Positions 53,326 to 62,375 of a stretch of 64,000 bases of DNA are shown here, piece after piece; within the stretch, counting starts at the first letter, position 1; every line of letters begins with the position of its first letter. The translations under genes and the position numbers were made by a program. The stretch is from 40CM-4-69-5 sp036556905. Its GTDB lineage: Bacteria > Methylomirabilota > Methylomirabilia > Rokubacteriales > CSP1-6. The notes under the pieces are model-generated. The model saw only the letters and a list, made by a program, of their open reading frames with translations. It did no database searches and was not told the origin of the DNA. Location of the stretch: assembly GCA_036556905.1 (NCBI GenBank), contig DATBIM010000069.1, forward strand, positions 1-64,000. Reading direction: 5' to 3'.

Positions 53326-54071
53326 GGCTTGGCCTTGAGCGAGTCGAGCAGCGCCCGGGCCCGCGGAACGTCCTTGACGGTCCAGTCGGCGATGCTGGTC
53401 GGAGCGCGCTCCTCGATCACGCGGCCGAGCTCCCGCCGCGCCTCGTCGTGGCGGCCGCTGGCGATCAGCAAGCGGGCCAGGTCGACCCGTACCACCGTGA
53501 ACCGGGGATCGATCTCCAGCGCCTTGCGATAATGCTCCTCGGCCTTCTTGTGGTCCCCGCCCAGCAACCCCGGCACCTCGAACATCACGTTGCCGGCCAG
53601 CGCGTGGCCCCGCACCGACTTGGGGTTGAGGGCGAAGATGGCGGCGAGCTCTTCGCGCACGGTGGGCAGGAGAAAGAGCGAGCGCACCACGCCCCGGGTC
53701 TGTCCCCAGCGCCCGGTGTTGATCGCGTACCAGAGGTGCGCCTCCTCGCTCCGGGGTGCCAGCTCGACCGCGCGCTGCCCGATCTCCCGACCGCGATCGT
53801 AAGCGGCCAGCTTCGCCTCGGGGGTGGTCGCCCGCACGTCACCTACGAGGAAATGCACACGGGAGAGCAGGATCAGCATGTCCACCCGGCGCTCCTGCTT
53901 GATGGCCGCCTCCAGGAGATCGCGTGCCCGGTCGAGGCGGGTGGGGTCCTCGTGATAACGGGCAATCAGCTCGCGGGCCTGCTGTTCGGCACGGGTATCG
54001 GCGCCGACCCCGGCCGGCAGCAGCGCGGACAGGACGAGCGCAGCGGCGAGCGGCGCCAGGCGGCACCACAT
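53322..54071 (-). CDS. Exported TPR-repeat protein
   Basis: A signal peptide (MWCRLAPLAAALVLSALLPAGVGA, 24 residues) precedes 225 residues of helical repeats. ARDLLEAAIKQERRVDMLILLSRVHFL and AEEHYRKALEIDPRFTVVRVDLARLLIASGRHDEARREL are clear TPR units. Periplasmic; a scaffold for protein-protein contacts. The stop overlaps the probable CTG start of nth, so the pair is co-transcribed. Function unknown. Confidence 0.8.
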   Translation of the reverse strand: MWCRLAPLAAALVLSALLPAGVGADTRAEQQARELIARYHEDPTRLDRARDLLEAAIKQERRVDMLILLSRVHFLVGDVRATTPEAKLAAYDRGREIGQRAVELAPRSEEAHLWYAINTGRWGQTRGVVRSLFLLPTVREELAAIFALNPKSVRGHALAGNVMFEVPGLLGGDHKKAEEHYRKALEIDPRFTVVRVDLARLLIASGRHDEARRELGRVIEERAPTSIADWTVKDVPRARALLDSLKAKP

Positions 54072-54181
54072 CGGCCGGACTCTAGCGTCGGCGGCGGCGG
54101 AGTGTCAATCAGGGCCGTTGACAGTCGGCCCGCCCTTGCCGATGCTCATCGCGAGCGCTCGGCGAGCCGGGGGGAGGGACG

Positions 54182-54664
54182 ATGACGAGCGGAGGGGCCG
54201 AGGCAGTGAAGAGCGCGCTCAGAGCCCTGGTCCTGGCGTGCATGGCGTCCTGGGTCGGCATCATGGCCTTCTTCTCGTTCGTCGCCGCGCCGCGGCTGTT
54301 TCGCACCCTGGAGCGACGGGAGGCCGGCGAGCTGGTCGCGGTCTTGCTGCCGGCGTACTACCAGTGGGGCATCGCCCTGTCGGGACTGGCCGTGGGGGCG
54401 CTGGTCGTGCTGGCGGCGTGGCGCGGCGCGGGGCGCTTGCGGCATCTGGCGGGGGCCGCGCTGGGCGCGGTCATGGTGATCGGCCTCGTCTGGGCGCTGG
54501 GGGTCAGTCTGCCGGCGGCCAACCAGGCCCGGCGCGCCGGCGATGACGCCGCCTTCGCCGCGACCCACCGCCAGGCGGTGCGCCTGAACGTGCTCGTGCT
54601 GGTGTGCGGCGTCGCGGTCGGCCTGCTGGAGGCGTCGGCGCTGCTCGCGCGCCGAGCCCGGTGA
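54182..54664 (+). CDS. DUF4149 membrane protein
   Basis: 160 residues with four hydrophobic segments. LACMASWVGIMAFFSFVAAPRLFRTLERREAGELVAVLLPAYYQWG matches DUF4149 (TMEM205-like), where the first helix ends in F-x-V-A-P. No function is established. A good purine-rich site is not obvious before the ATG. It faces the TPR gene with 110 bases between the starts, so this gap must hold both promoters; none is clear. Confidence 0.75.
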   Translation: MTSGGAEAVKSALRALVLACMASWVGIMAFFSFVAAPRLFRTLERREAGELVAVLLPAYYQWGIALSGLAVGALVVLAAWRGAGRLRHLAGAALGAVMVIGLVWALGVSLPAANQARRAGDDAAFAATHRQAVRLNVLVLVCGVAVGLLEASALLARRAR

Positions 54665-54681
54665 CGGCGGTTATCTCGGTG

Positions 54682-54741
54682 GTGGAGTGGGGCACGAGAC
54701 GCGCCCCCCTCCACATCTCCCCCATTCACGCGGGGTGCGAC
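54682..54741 (-). repeat. 60-bp palindromic dispersed repeat, copy B, in a convergent intergenic gap
   Basis: The reverse complement agrees with 51775-51834 at 53 of 60 positions. The same stem is present with one mismatch (GGAGGGGGGC against GCCCCACTCC). It fills half of the gap between the DUF4149 gene and the convergent efflux permease, where a palindrome could also act as a terminator. Confidence 0.85.
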
Positions 54742-54791
54742 ACGGTTGCAGCGGCGGACCCGGTGTTCGGGCTGCGATCAGGCGGGCTCCG

Positions 54792-56024
54792 CTACTCGTA
54801 GCGGAGCGCTTCGATCGGGTCGAGCCGCGCGGCCTTGCGGGCGGGATAGAAGCCGAAGAAGATGCCGATGGCGGCGGCGAAGCCGAAGGCCAGCCCGATG
54901 GACTCGGGGGCGACCAGCGTCCGCCACTCCGCCAGGTAGCTGATGCCCTGGGAGCCGATGAGGCCCAGGGCAATGCCGATGGCCCCGCCGATGAGCGAGA
55001 GCGTGATGGCCTCCACGAGGAACTGCAACAGGATGTCGCGCCCGCGGGCCCCCACCGCCATCCGGAGGCCGATCTCGCGCGTGCGCTCGGTGACCGACAC
55101 CAGCATGATGTTCATGATGCCGATGCCACCCACCAGCAGGGAGACGGAGGCGATCGCGGCCAGCAGATACGTCATCACCCGGGACGACTCCTCCTGGGTC
55201 TGAAGGATCTCCGAGAGATTCCGGATCCAGAAGTCGTCGTCCTGGAACGGCTGCAGCCGGTGGCGCTGGCGCAGCAGCGCCCGAATCTGCTCCTCGGCGT
55301 CGGCCATGTCCTGGTCGGGTCGGATCTTGATGGAGATGGCCCCGACCGCGCGAGGGCTGGCCTGGTTCACGCCGTGGATCTTCTTCTTGGCCGTCGACAG
55401 GGGAATCAGGATGACGTCATCCTGGTCCTGCCCCCACGAGCTCTGTCCCTTGCGGTCGAGGACCCCCACGACCGTGAAGGGGACCTTCTTGATGCGGATG
55501 ATCTGCTCGAGCGGATCAGTCCCACCAAACAGGTTCTGCGCGGTGGTCTGGCCGAGGAGCGCGACCTTGGTGCTGCCTTCGACGTCCTCAGGACCGATGG
55601 GGCGGCCGGCAACGACGAACCAGTCGCGGGCCTCGAAATAGTCCGCGGTGACGCCCTGGACCGCGGTGGACCAGTTCAGATTGCCGAAGACGACCTGGGC
55701 GCCGCCCCGCGTGGAAGGCGCCGCCACCTGGACGGCGGCGATTTCCCGCATGACGGCGCTGGCGTCGTCCTCGGTGATCCGAGGCTGGGTGCCGTAGCCG
55801 AGACGGAGGCCGCCGGCGCTGACGCTGCCCGGAAGCACGATGATCACGTTGGCCCCGAGGCTCTGGATCTGCTCGGCCACCCGGGCCTGAGCGCCGGCAC
55901 CCACGCTCACCATGGCGATCACCGCAGCGACGCCGATGATGATCCCCAGCATCGTCAGGGCGCTGCGGAGCTTGTTGACCCGCAGCGCGCCGAGGGCGAT
56001 CCGGGCGGACTGGAAAACGTTCAC
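54792..56024 (-). CDS. MacB-type ABC efflux permease
   Basis: A FtsX-like permease of 410 residues. One membrane helix near the N-terminus (LTMLGIIIGVAAVIAMVSVGAGAQ) is followed by a large periplasmic domain (QIQSLGANVIIVLPG, then SKVALLGQTTAQNLFGG) and three C-terminal helices (IASVSLLVGGIGIMNIMLVSVTERTREIGLRMAVGARG). This is the MacB membrane part without its ATPase, which is the separate gene just upstream. The GTG start overlaps that gene's stop. Works with the adaptor and the TolC-like gene as a tripartite pump or lipoprotein/antibiotic exporter. Confidence 0.9.
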   Translation of the reverse strand: MNVFQSARIALGALRVNKLRSALTMLGIIIGVAAVIAMVSVGAGAQARVAEQIQSLGANVIIVLPGSVSAGGLRLGYGTQPRITEDDASAVMREIAAVQVAAPSTRGGAQVVFGNLNWSTAVQGVTADYFEARDWFVVAGRPIGPEDVEGSTKVALLGQTTAQNLFGGTDPLEQIIRIKKVPFTVVGVLDRKGQSSWGQDQDDVILIPLSTAKKKIHGVNQASPRAVGAISIKIRPDQDMADAEEQIRALLRQRHRLQPFQDDDFWIRNLSEILQTQEESSRVMTYLLAAIASVSLLVGGIGIMNIMLVSVTERTREIGLRMAVGARGRDILLQFLVEAITLSLIGGAIGIALGLIGSQGISYLAEWRTLVAPESIGLAFGFAAAIGIFFGFYPARKAARLDPIEALRYE

Positions 56025-56758
56025 GCCAGCGCCTCCTCGGGATGCGCCGCCAGCGCCTCGACGGCGTCGCGGGTGACGGGCACCGGCTCGTCACGGAGCA
56101 CGCGTCCGTCCCGAAAGGCCAGGACCCGGCGCGCGTAGGCCGCGATGTCGGGTTCGTGAGTGACGAGGACGATGGTGAGCCCGGCCCGGTTCAGACGCTG
56201 GAGCAACGCCATGATCTCCACGCTGGTCCGCGAGTCGAGATTGCCGGTGGGCTCGTCGGCCAGGAGGACGGCGGGCTCGTTGACGAGCGCGCGGGCGATC
56301 GCCACCCGCTGTTGCTGACCGCCGGAGAGCTGGTTCGGGTGGTGGGCCGCGCGGTCGGCCAGGCCGACGGCCTCCAGACGCGCCCGGGCGCGCGCGTGCC
56401 GCTCTCGGGCCGAGAGGTCGGCGTAGAGCAACGGGAGCTCGACGTTCTCCAGAGCGCTGATGCGCGGCAACAGGTGGAACTGCTGAAAGACAAATCCGAC
56501 CCGGCGATTTCGGATGCGGGCCAGCTCATCTCGGGCCAGTCGCCCCACGTCGAGGCCATCCAGTCGGTACTGTCCCTGCGTCGGGGTATCGAGGCAGCCC
56601 AGGATGTTCATGAAGGTGGACTTGCCCGAGCCCGACGGGCCCATCACCGCGACGAACTCGCCCCGATCGATCCCGACGGTCACCCCGCGCAGGGCGTGGA
56701 CGGTGTGCGGCCCCAGGCGGTAGTCCTTGGTGATCGCCTCCGTCTCGATTAACCCCAC
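56021..56758 (-). CDS. MacB-type ABC efflux ATP-binding protein
   Basis: A 245-residue ATPase of the LolD/MacB group: GPSGSGKSTFMNILG (Walker A), LSGGQQQRVAIARAL (signature), VLLADEPTGNLD (Walker B), VTHEPDIAAYA (H-loop). The family marker LDTPTQGQYRLDG is present. It starts at GTG one base before the adaptor's stop. It powers the permease that follows. Confidence 0.93.
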   Translation of the reverse strand: MGLIETEAITKDYRLGPHTVHALRGVTVGIDRGEFVAVMGPSGSGKSTFMNILGCLDTPTQGQYRLDGLDVGRLARDELARIRNRRVGFVFQQFHLLPRISALENVELPLLYADLSARERHARARARLEAVGLADRAAHHPNQLSGGQQQRVAIARALVNEPAVLLADEPTGNLDSRTSVEIMALLQRLNRAGLTIVLVTHEPDIAAYARRVLAFRDGRVLRDEPVPVTRDAVEALAAHPEEALA

Positions 56759-56759
56759 G

Positions 56760-58388
56760 TCACAGCCTCATTCGCGGCCCGCCGCCGGCGCCGCCCGGGC
56801 GAACCGGACCGCTGGCGCCGCTGGCCCCGACGATGACCTCCTGGCCTTCGGTGAGGTCGCCGCCGAGGACCTCGGTGGAGGTCCCATCCGTGATGCCCAG
56901 CCTCACGTTCACCGACTTGGGCTTGCCATGAGCGCCGATGACGAACACACGCCCGCTCATCGTGCGCTCGCCACCGCGAAAGTCGTCAAAGCTCGCTTGC
57001 TGCTCCGGCGTGAGGATCTCGCGGATTCGCGCCCGAGTCGCTTCGCGAAGGCGCTGGGCGCGCGAGCGGTGCGCCCAGGGACTCAGGCCTTCCTTGCGGA
57101 GCTCGACCATCTGCTGACGACCCTGCTCGAGAATCGGATCCAGGCGCGTCTGCTGTTCGGGGGACAGCTTCAACCCCTTCACCAGACGCTCCCGGATCTC
57201 GGCCACCGACGGCTCGCCGCCCCCGGATCGGGCCGCGCCGCCGCCGTCGGTGTCGCCGCTGTCGGTGCCCGTGGGGCGGAAGCGCAGGGCGGCGTTGGGG
57301 ACCCGGAGCACACTGGCCTTCTCGGCGACGACGAGCCTCACGTTCGCCGTCATGCCAGGGAGCAACCGGCCCCGGGGGTTGTCGACGGCGACGACCACCG
57401 TGTAGGTGACCACGTTCTGGACGACCTGAGGGGCCTTGCGGATCTGCGTCACGCGCCCCGCGAACGTCTGGCCAGGGAAGGCATCGACCGTAAAGCTCGC
57501 CGGGCCGTCGGGCTCGACACGACCGATATCGGCCTCATCGACGCTGGTGTCGACCTGCATCTTGGTCAGGTCCTGGGCGATGGTGAAGAGCACGGGCGCC
57601 TGCAGGCTGGCCGCCACGGTCTGGCCCACGTCCACCTGGCGGGAGACCACGACGCCGTCGACGGGGGCACGGATGATCGTGTGGGCGAGGTCGGCTTGCG
57701 CCTGCTGGAGTGCCGCCTGCTTCTGGCGGACCTGGGCCTGGGCCGTCTTGAGCTGCGCGTCGGCCACGCGCAGCTGGGCCTGGGCCGAGTTGATCGCCGC
57801 CAGCCCAGCCTGCTCCTTGGCCCGGGCCGCCTCCAGCGCGGCCTCCGCCGAGTCCGCGGTGGCCTGGGTGGTGTCGCGTTCGCTCCGGGCGATCAGCTCC
57901 CGCCGGAAGAGCTCGGTCTTGCGCTCGAGGTCGCGGCGGGCGTCGGCCAGGGCCACCTGGGCCCTCGCCGTCTGGGCCCGGGCTTCGGCGTGAGCGGCCC
58001 GGACGTTCTCGACCTCGGCGCGGGCGCGCTCGACCTGGGCCTGCTGGTTGAGCACCGAGGCGTTGGCACCCTCCAGCTCGGCGCGGGCCTGGTTCACTTT
58101 GGCTTCGAACGTCTCGGGATCGATCCGGGCGATGATCTCGCCCTTGCGGACGATGGAATTGAAATCGACCAGGAGCTGCTTGATCTGACCGGATACCTGA
58201 CTGCCGACCTGGACCGTCGTGACCGCGTTGAGGGTGCCGGTGGACGACACGGCCGCAGTGAGGGGGCCGCGCTCCACGCGGCTGAGCCGGAACTGCGGGG
58301 CGCTGCCCCTGCTCTGGACATAAAAATAGCCCCAGACGCCGGCCGCCACCGCCAGCATGACGAGGGCTAGAAAGAAGTAACGCTTCAT
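56760..58388 (-). CDS. MacA-like periplasmic adaptor with an inserted CpxP/Spy-like helical region
   Basis: The 542-residue protein is about 150 longer than usual MacA. An N-terminal membrane anchor (YFFLALVMLAVAAGVWGYFYV) precedes a biotinyl-lipoyl half, a long coiled-coil hairpin rich in Ala, Gln and Arg, and barrel domains (GVVVSRQVDVGQTVAASLQAP). At about residues 370-470 an extra helical stretch carries LSPEQQTRLDPILEQ and LTPEQQASFDDF, two LTxxQ motifs like those of Spy and CpxP. The canonical adaptor fold resumes with VFVIGAHGKPKSVNVRLG. It joins the permease to the TolC-like duct. Confidence 0.88.
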   Translation of the reverse strand: MKRYFFLALVMLAVAAGVWGYFYVQSRGSAPQFRLSRVERGPLTAAVSSTGTLNAVTTVQVGSQVSGQIKQLLVDFNSIVRKGEIIARIDPETFEAKVNQARAELEGANASVLNQQAQVERARAEVENVRAAHAEARAQTARAQVALADARRDLERKTELFRRELIARSERDTTQATADSAEAALEAARAKEQAGLAAINSAQAQLRVADAQLKTAQAQVRQKQAALQQAQADLAHTIIRAPVDGVVVSRQVDVGQTVAASLQAPVLFTIAQDLTKMQVDTSVDEADIGRVEPDGPASFTVDAFPGQTFAGRVTQIRKAPQVVQNVVTYTVVVAVDNPRGRLLPGMTANVRLVVAEKASVLRVPNAALRFRPTGTDSGDTDGGGAARSGGGEPSVAEIRERLVKGLKLSPEQQTRLDPILEQGRQQMVELRKEGLSPWAHRSRAQRLREATRARIREILTPEQQASFDDFRGGERTMSGRVFVIGAHGKPKSVNVRLGITDGTSTEVLGGDLTEGQEVIVGASGASGPVRPGGAGGGPRMRL

Positions 58389-58452
58389 GCGTATTTAGAC
58401 GTCCCTCCCGGGTCCGGTCGTTTACCTCCCTCCAGCTTACCGCCTGCCGTCG

Positions 58453-59784
58453 TTATCGCCTACCGCGTGCCCGGTCGAGCCGGTAGAGCGCGATCCGGTA
58501 GTCGGCCAGCGCCTGGGCCTCGACGTTCTGGGCCTGGGTGAGGGCCAGCTGGGCGTCGGTGAGCTCGAGGATCGTGCCGACGCCGGCGTCGAAACGGCCC
58601 TGGGCCAGGCGAAAGTTCTCCTGCGCGGACACGACCGCCGTCTGGGCGGCCTGCAGGCGCTCCTGGGCCTCCTCGATAGTGATCTGGGACTGCTCGACCT
58701 CCCGGAGCAGGTCCAGCTCGAGTGCGCGCACACGAGAGCGCGCCCCGTCGACGTTGGCCTGGGCTTCGCGGTAACGGGCCACGCGACCGCCACCGTCGTA
58801 CATGGTCCAGGTCAGTGACAGGGTGAGGCTCCACACCTCCGCCAGCTCCTCCCGGACTCCGCCATAGGTACCGCTGCCGGTAACGTCGGGGAAGAAGTTG
58901 CGGAACGCCTGGCGCTCCACAGCCTCGGCCGCCTCCACCTGCAGCTTGACCTGCCGGTACTCGGGCCGTTGTCGCAGCGCCTCGGCGCGGATCTCGGCCC
59001 GGTCCAGGGAGACGGGCTCGTAGACGAGGTTGTCCTGCACCTGCGTCGGCGTGTCGATCTCGATGCCCATGGCGGTGTTGAGGGCCACGCGGGCCACGCG
59101 CTCGGCATTGCGGGCGCGGATGAGATCGACGCGCGCGTTGGCCACGTCCACTTCGGCCCGAGCCACGTCCGATCGCGGCCGGGTGCCGACGTCGAAGAAC
59201 CCCCGGGCCGACTTCAAGTTCAGCTCGGCGCGCTCCACCGCCTGCTGTTGCACGCGGATCAGGCGCTGGGCGAACAGCGTGTTCGTGAAGGCTTCCTTGA
59301 CGGCCAGCGCGATGAGCTGCCGCTGCAGCTCGACGTCCTCCAGGGCCACTGCGCTCAGCTTCTTGGCGGCCTCGGTCGCCGCCAGGTTCTTGCCGAAGTC
59401 GAACAGGAGCTGGGAGAGGGCGACCTGGGCCACGAGCGTCTCGTCGGGATAACGGTTGATCGTGGTGGCGGTGAGGCCGGTTCCGGTGGGGAGCACGGAG
59501 CTCTTGCTGCGGCTGGTGCTCACCGAGCTGCTGAATTGGGGCAGCAGGGGCGACATGGCCTGATCCACGCGGAAGCGCGCCGCCGCGTAGTCGAAGAGGC
59601 GGGCCTGGATCTGCGGCTGCGTCTCCAGCCCGATGGCCACGGCCTCGTCCATCGAGAGCAGCCGCCCCACGATCTGTCGCGCCGGCGCTTCGGCCGGCCT
59701 CTGGGCCGCTGCGGGCGAGATCGCCAGGCCGAGCGTCAGGCAGGCGCTCATCAGCAGTGCGACTTCGGTTCGTGCGACCGCCAT
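58453..59784 (-). CDS. TolC-like outer-membrane efflux protein
   Basis: 443 residues with a signal peptide (EVALLMSACLTLGLAISPAAA) and two OEP repeats of long helices: QPQIQARLFDYAAARFRVDQAMSPLLPQFSSS and RPEYRQVKLQVEAAEAVERQAFRNFFPDV, each followed by the beta-strand part of the barrel. Fits the family that forms trimeric outer-membrane ducts. First gene of a four-gene minus-strand operon (duct, adaptor, ATPase, permease), with 64 bases before the adaptor. Confidence 0.9.
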   Translation of the reverse strand: MAVARTEVALLMSACLTLGLAISPAAAQRPAEAPARQIVGRLLSMDEAVAIGLETQPQIQARLFDYAAARFRVDQAMSPLLPQFSSSVSTSRSKSSVLPTGTGLTATTINRYPDETLVAQVALSQLLFDFGKNLAATEAAKKLSAVALEDVELQRQLIALAVKEAFTNTLFAQRLIRVQQQAVERAELNLKSARGFFDVGTRPRSDVARAEVDVANARVDLIRARNAERVARVALNTAMGIEIDTPTQVQDNLVYEPVSLDRAEIRAEALRQRPEYRQVKLQVEAAEAVERQAFRNFFPDVTGSGTYGGVREELAEVWSLTLSLTWTMYDGGGRVARYREAQANVDGARSRVRALELDLLREVEQSQITIEEAQERLQAAQTAVVSAQENFRLAQGRFDAGVGTILELTDAQLALTQAQNVEAQALADYRIALYRLDRARGRR

Positions 59785-59906
59785 GCGCGAACTCCTGGGC
59801 TCGAATTGAGCGCCGTGAGGATACCACGATGCTCAGCGATGCTTCGGGGGCTTGGCTGGGGACTCATGGTGGACAAATAGTGGATGATCGGTGGATAGGT
59901 TTTTTC

Positions 59907-59937
59907 TTGACGACCGCGATATTCTGCGTGCTACAGT
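59907..59937 (+). promoter_or_regulatory. Promoter candidate for nrdJ
   Basis: TTGACG at 59907-59912 and TACAGT at 59932-59937 are separated by 19 bases, in a segment much more AT-rich than its surroundings. It lies 119 bases before the nrdJ ATG and just ahead of the NrdR-like box. The spacer is a little long for sigma70. Confidence 0.5.
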
Positions 59938-59944
59938 CCCGCAG

Positions 59945-59960
59945 CCACAAGATATAGTGA
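59945..59960 (+). promoter_or_regulatory. NrdR box upstream of nrdJ
   Basis: CCACAAGATATAGTGA matches the NrdR consensus acaCwAtATaTwgtgt at 13 of 16 positions and lies just after the -10 candidate. NrdR represses ribonucleotide reductase genes. NrdR usually binds two boxes; only a weak second candidate (GGACAAATAGTGG near 59871) is seen, at an unusual distance, so the assignment is tentative. Confidence 0.55.
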
Positions 59961-59965
59961 TTCAA

Positions 59966-60018
59966 GGGGGGGGCCCTCGGTAGCACACCCCCCCGGGGCG
60001 GTGACCTGGTCGCCCCGG
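59966..60018 (+). other. Two GC-rich hairpins in the nrdJ leader
   Basis: GGGGGGGG (59966-59973) faces CCCCCCC (59988-59994), and CCGGGGCG (59993-60000) is perfectly complementary to CGCCCCGG (60011-60018). The two cannot form together because they share bases at 59993-59994, which could allow a switch, but nothing else supports that. No B12-box typical of cobalamin riboswitches is seen. Confidence 0.4.
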
Positions 60019-60055
60019 AGGCAGGCCTGCAAGAGACCCCAAAGGAGGCAGAAGC

Positions 60056-62353
60056 ATGTTGTCGGAGAGCCGCCCGGCCAGAGTCGGCAAGTGGACCGAA
60101 CCAGCCCTCCGCGTCCTCCGGGAGCGATACCTCACCCGGCAGGACGGCAAGGTGGTGGAAACACCAGAGGAGATGTGCTGGCGGGTGGCGCAGTCCATCG
60201 CGGCCGGGGAGGCGCGTTACGGGCGGAGCGCCGCCGCGGTTCGAGAGGTGGCCGAAGCCTTTTACGACATGATGGTGGATAGCTACTTCCTCCCCAACTC
60301 CCCCACGCTGATGAATGCCGGCAAGGGGAACGGGCTGCAGTACTCGGCCTGTTACGTCCTGCCCGTGGGCGACTCCATGGAGGAGATCTTCGACTCGGTG
60401 AAGGCTGCGGCGATCATCCACAAGAGCGGCGGGGGCACAGGGTTCGCCTTCTCGCGCCTGCGTCCCAAGGACGATCTCGTCGCCTCCACGGGCGGCCGCG
60501 CGTCGGGGCCCGTTTCCTTCCTCCGCGTCTTCAACAGCGCGACGGAGGCGGTGAAACAGGGCGGTACCCGACGGGGCGCCAACATGGGGATCCTCAGGGT
60601 CGATCACCCCGACGTCCTGGAATTCATCGAGTGCAAGCTCGACGGCGGGATCACCAACTTCAACATCTCCGTGGCGGCCACCAACGTCTTCATGGAGGCG
60701 CTGGAGAAGGGCGAGGACTACGATCTCATCAATCCGCACACCGGCCGGGTGGCCGGTCGGTTGTCGCCCCAGGAGGTGTTCAGCCGCATCGTGCGAGCGG
60801 CGTGGCGCACCGGCGATCCGGGAATGGTGTTCATCGATCGCATCAACGCCAGTCCGGCGAACCCCACGCCCGAGCTGGGGCAGATCGAGGCCACCAACCC
60901 CTGCGGCGAGCAGCCGCTGCTGCCCAACGAGGCGTGCAACCTGGGGTCGCTGAACGTCTCCAAGTTCGCTCGACGGAGCCCGGGCGGCGACGTCACGATC
61001 GACTGGGAGGAGATGGAGCGGGTGGTCCGTCTGGCCGTGCGTTTCCTCGACGACGTCATCGAGATGAACCCGTACCCGCTGCCCGAGATCGACGCCACCG
61101 TGAAGTCCAATCGGCGGATCGGCCTGGGCATCATGGGGTGGGCCGACCTCCTGTTCCTCCTGGGCATTCCGTACGACAGCGAAGAGGCCATCGCGCTGGC
61201 CGAGCGGCTCATGGCCTTCGTCAGGGACACGGCGCACGACCAGTCCGCCAGGCTCGCCGAGGAACGGGGGCCCTTCCCGAACTGGAGCCGCTCCATCTAT
61301 CAGCACGGTCGGCCCATGCGCAATTCCACGGTGACGACAATCGCGCCCACCGGCACCATCTCCATGATCGCGGGCTGCTCGTCCGGCGTCGAGCCCATCT
61401 TCGCGCTGGCCTTCGAGCATCGGGTCAAGCAACCGGACGGCGAGCGCGTGCTCACCTTCGTGAACGAGACCTTCGAGGCCATCGCCCGCGCGCAGGGCCT
61501 GTTCTCGGACGCGCTCATGCAGGAGATCGCCCGCCGCGGCACGCTGCACGGTATCCCCGGCATGCCGGAGTCGGCGCAGCGGGTGTTCAAGACCTCGCAC
61601 GAGATCGGCTACGAATGGCACGTGCGGCACCAGGCCGCCTTCCAGCGCTTCACGGACAACGGCGTCTCCAAGACGATCAACCTGCCCAACGCGGCCGGCG
61701 AGGATGACGTGGCCAACGCCTATCGGCTGGCCTGGGAGTTGGGCTGCCTGGGGATCACGGTGTTCCGTGATGGCTGCAAGGGCGAGCAGGTGCTCAACGT
61801 CGGCATCGGCGCGGTCCGGAAGGACAAGGTCGAGGCCCCGGCGCCGGCCGTGGGGCCAGCCATCATCAAGCCGCGCCCCCACAGCCTCACCGGCACCACC
61901 TATCGCACCGAGACGCCAATCGGGACGGCGTTCATCACCGTCAATGAGACTCCGGAGCGCGATCCCTTCGAGGTCTTCGTGCAGGTCGGCAAGGGCGGCT
62001 CCGACACCATGGCCGTGGCCGAGGCGCTGGGGCGTCTCATTTCCCTCGTCCTGAGGCTTCCTTCGCCCTTCTCGGCTCAGCGACGACTCGAAGAAATCAT
62101 CAGCCAGCTGAACCGCATCGGGGGAGGCCAGCCCACGGGGTTCGGAACGGCGAAGATCCTCTCGCTCCCCGACGCCATCGCCCGGACTCTGGCCGAGCAC
62201 ATCGGGGAGCTGAAGCCGGCGCCGCTGTCGACGTCGTTCCTCGCCATCGGCAAGAAGAACGTCGGCGACCTCTGCAAGGAGTGCGGACAGGCGACCTTCA
62301 TCTACGAGGAAGGCTGCAAGAAGTGTCTGAGCTGCGGCTACAACGAGTGCTGA
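60056..62353 (+). CDS. nrdJ: Adenosylcobalamin-dependent (class II) ribonucleoside-diphosphate reductase
   Basis: NrdJ makes deoxyribonucleotides using B12 in place of the class I radical subunit. The 765-residue protein has NSPTLMNAG, CYVLPVGDS (Cys99, one of the active-site pair), SGGGTGFAFSRLRP, the active-site NPCGEQPLLPNEACNLGSLNV (Cys283 radical Cys with Glu285), and APTGTISMIAGCSSGVEP. The C-terminus has CKECGQATFIYEEG and CKKCLSCGYNEC, a zinc-ribbon-like tail that regenerates the dithiol. GGAGG lies before the ATG. No nrdA or nrdB genes are in the window. Confidence 0.96.
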   Translation: MLSESRPARVGKWTEPALRVLRERYLTRQDGKVVETPEEMCWRVAQSIAAGEARYGRSAAAVREVAEAFYDMMVDSYFLPNSPTLMNAGKGNGLQYSACYVLPVGDSMEEIFDSVKAAAIIHKSGGGTGFAFSRLRPKDDLVASTGGRASGPVSFLRVFNSATEAVKQGGTRRGANMGILRVDHPDVLEFIECKLDGGITNFNISVAATNVFMEALEKGEDYDLINPHTGRVAGRLSPQEVFSRIVRAAWRTGDPGMVFIDRINASPANPTPELGQIEATNPCGEQPLLPNEACNLGSLNVSKFARRSPGGDVTIDWEEMERVVRLAVRFLDDVIEMNPYPLPEIDATVKSNRRIGLGIMGWADLLFLLGIPYDSEEAIALAERLMAFVRDTAHDQSARLAEERGPFPNWSRSIYQHGRPMRNSTVTTIAPTGTISMIAGCSSGVEPIFALAFEHRVKQPDGERVLTFVNETFEAIARAQGLFSDALMQEIARRGTLHGIPGMPESAQRVFKTSHEIGYEWHVRHQAAFQRFTDNGVSKTINLPNAAGEDDVANAYRLAWELGCLGITVFRDGCKGEQVLNVGIGAVRKDKVEAPAPAVGPAIIKPRPHSLTGTTYRTETPIGTAFITVNETPERDPFEVFVQVGKGGSDTMAVAEALGRLISLVLRLPSPFSAQRRLEEIISQLNRIGGGQPTGFGTAKILSLPDAIARTLAEHIGELKPAPLSTSFLAIGKKNVGDLCKECGQATFIYEEGCKKCLSCGYNEC

Positions 62354-62375
62354 GGGAGCGGAGAATCCGGCCGTC

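Noticed and set aside
59938..60055. Cobalamin riboswitch before nrdJ
   Set aside because: No B12-box (the conserved GCC-x-CTG and AG-rich/CC-GCC elements) is recognisable, and the leader is too short for a full element after the promoter candidate.
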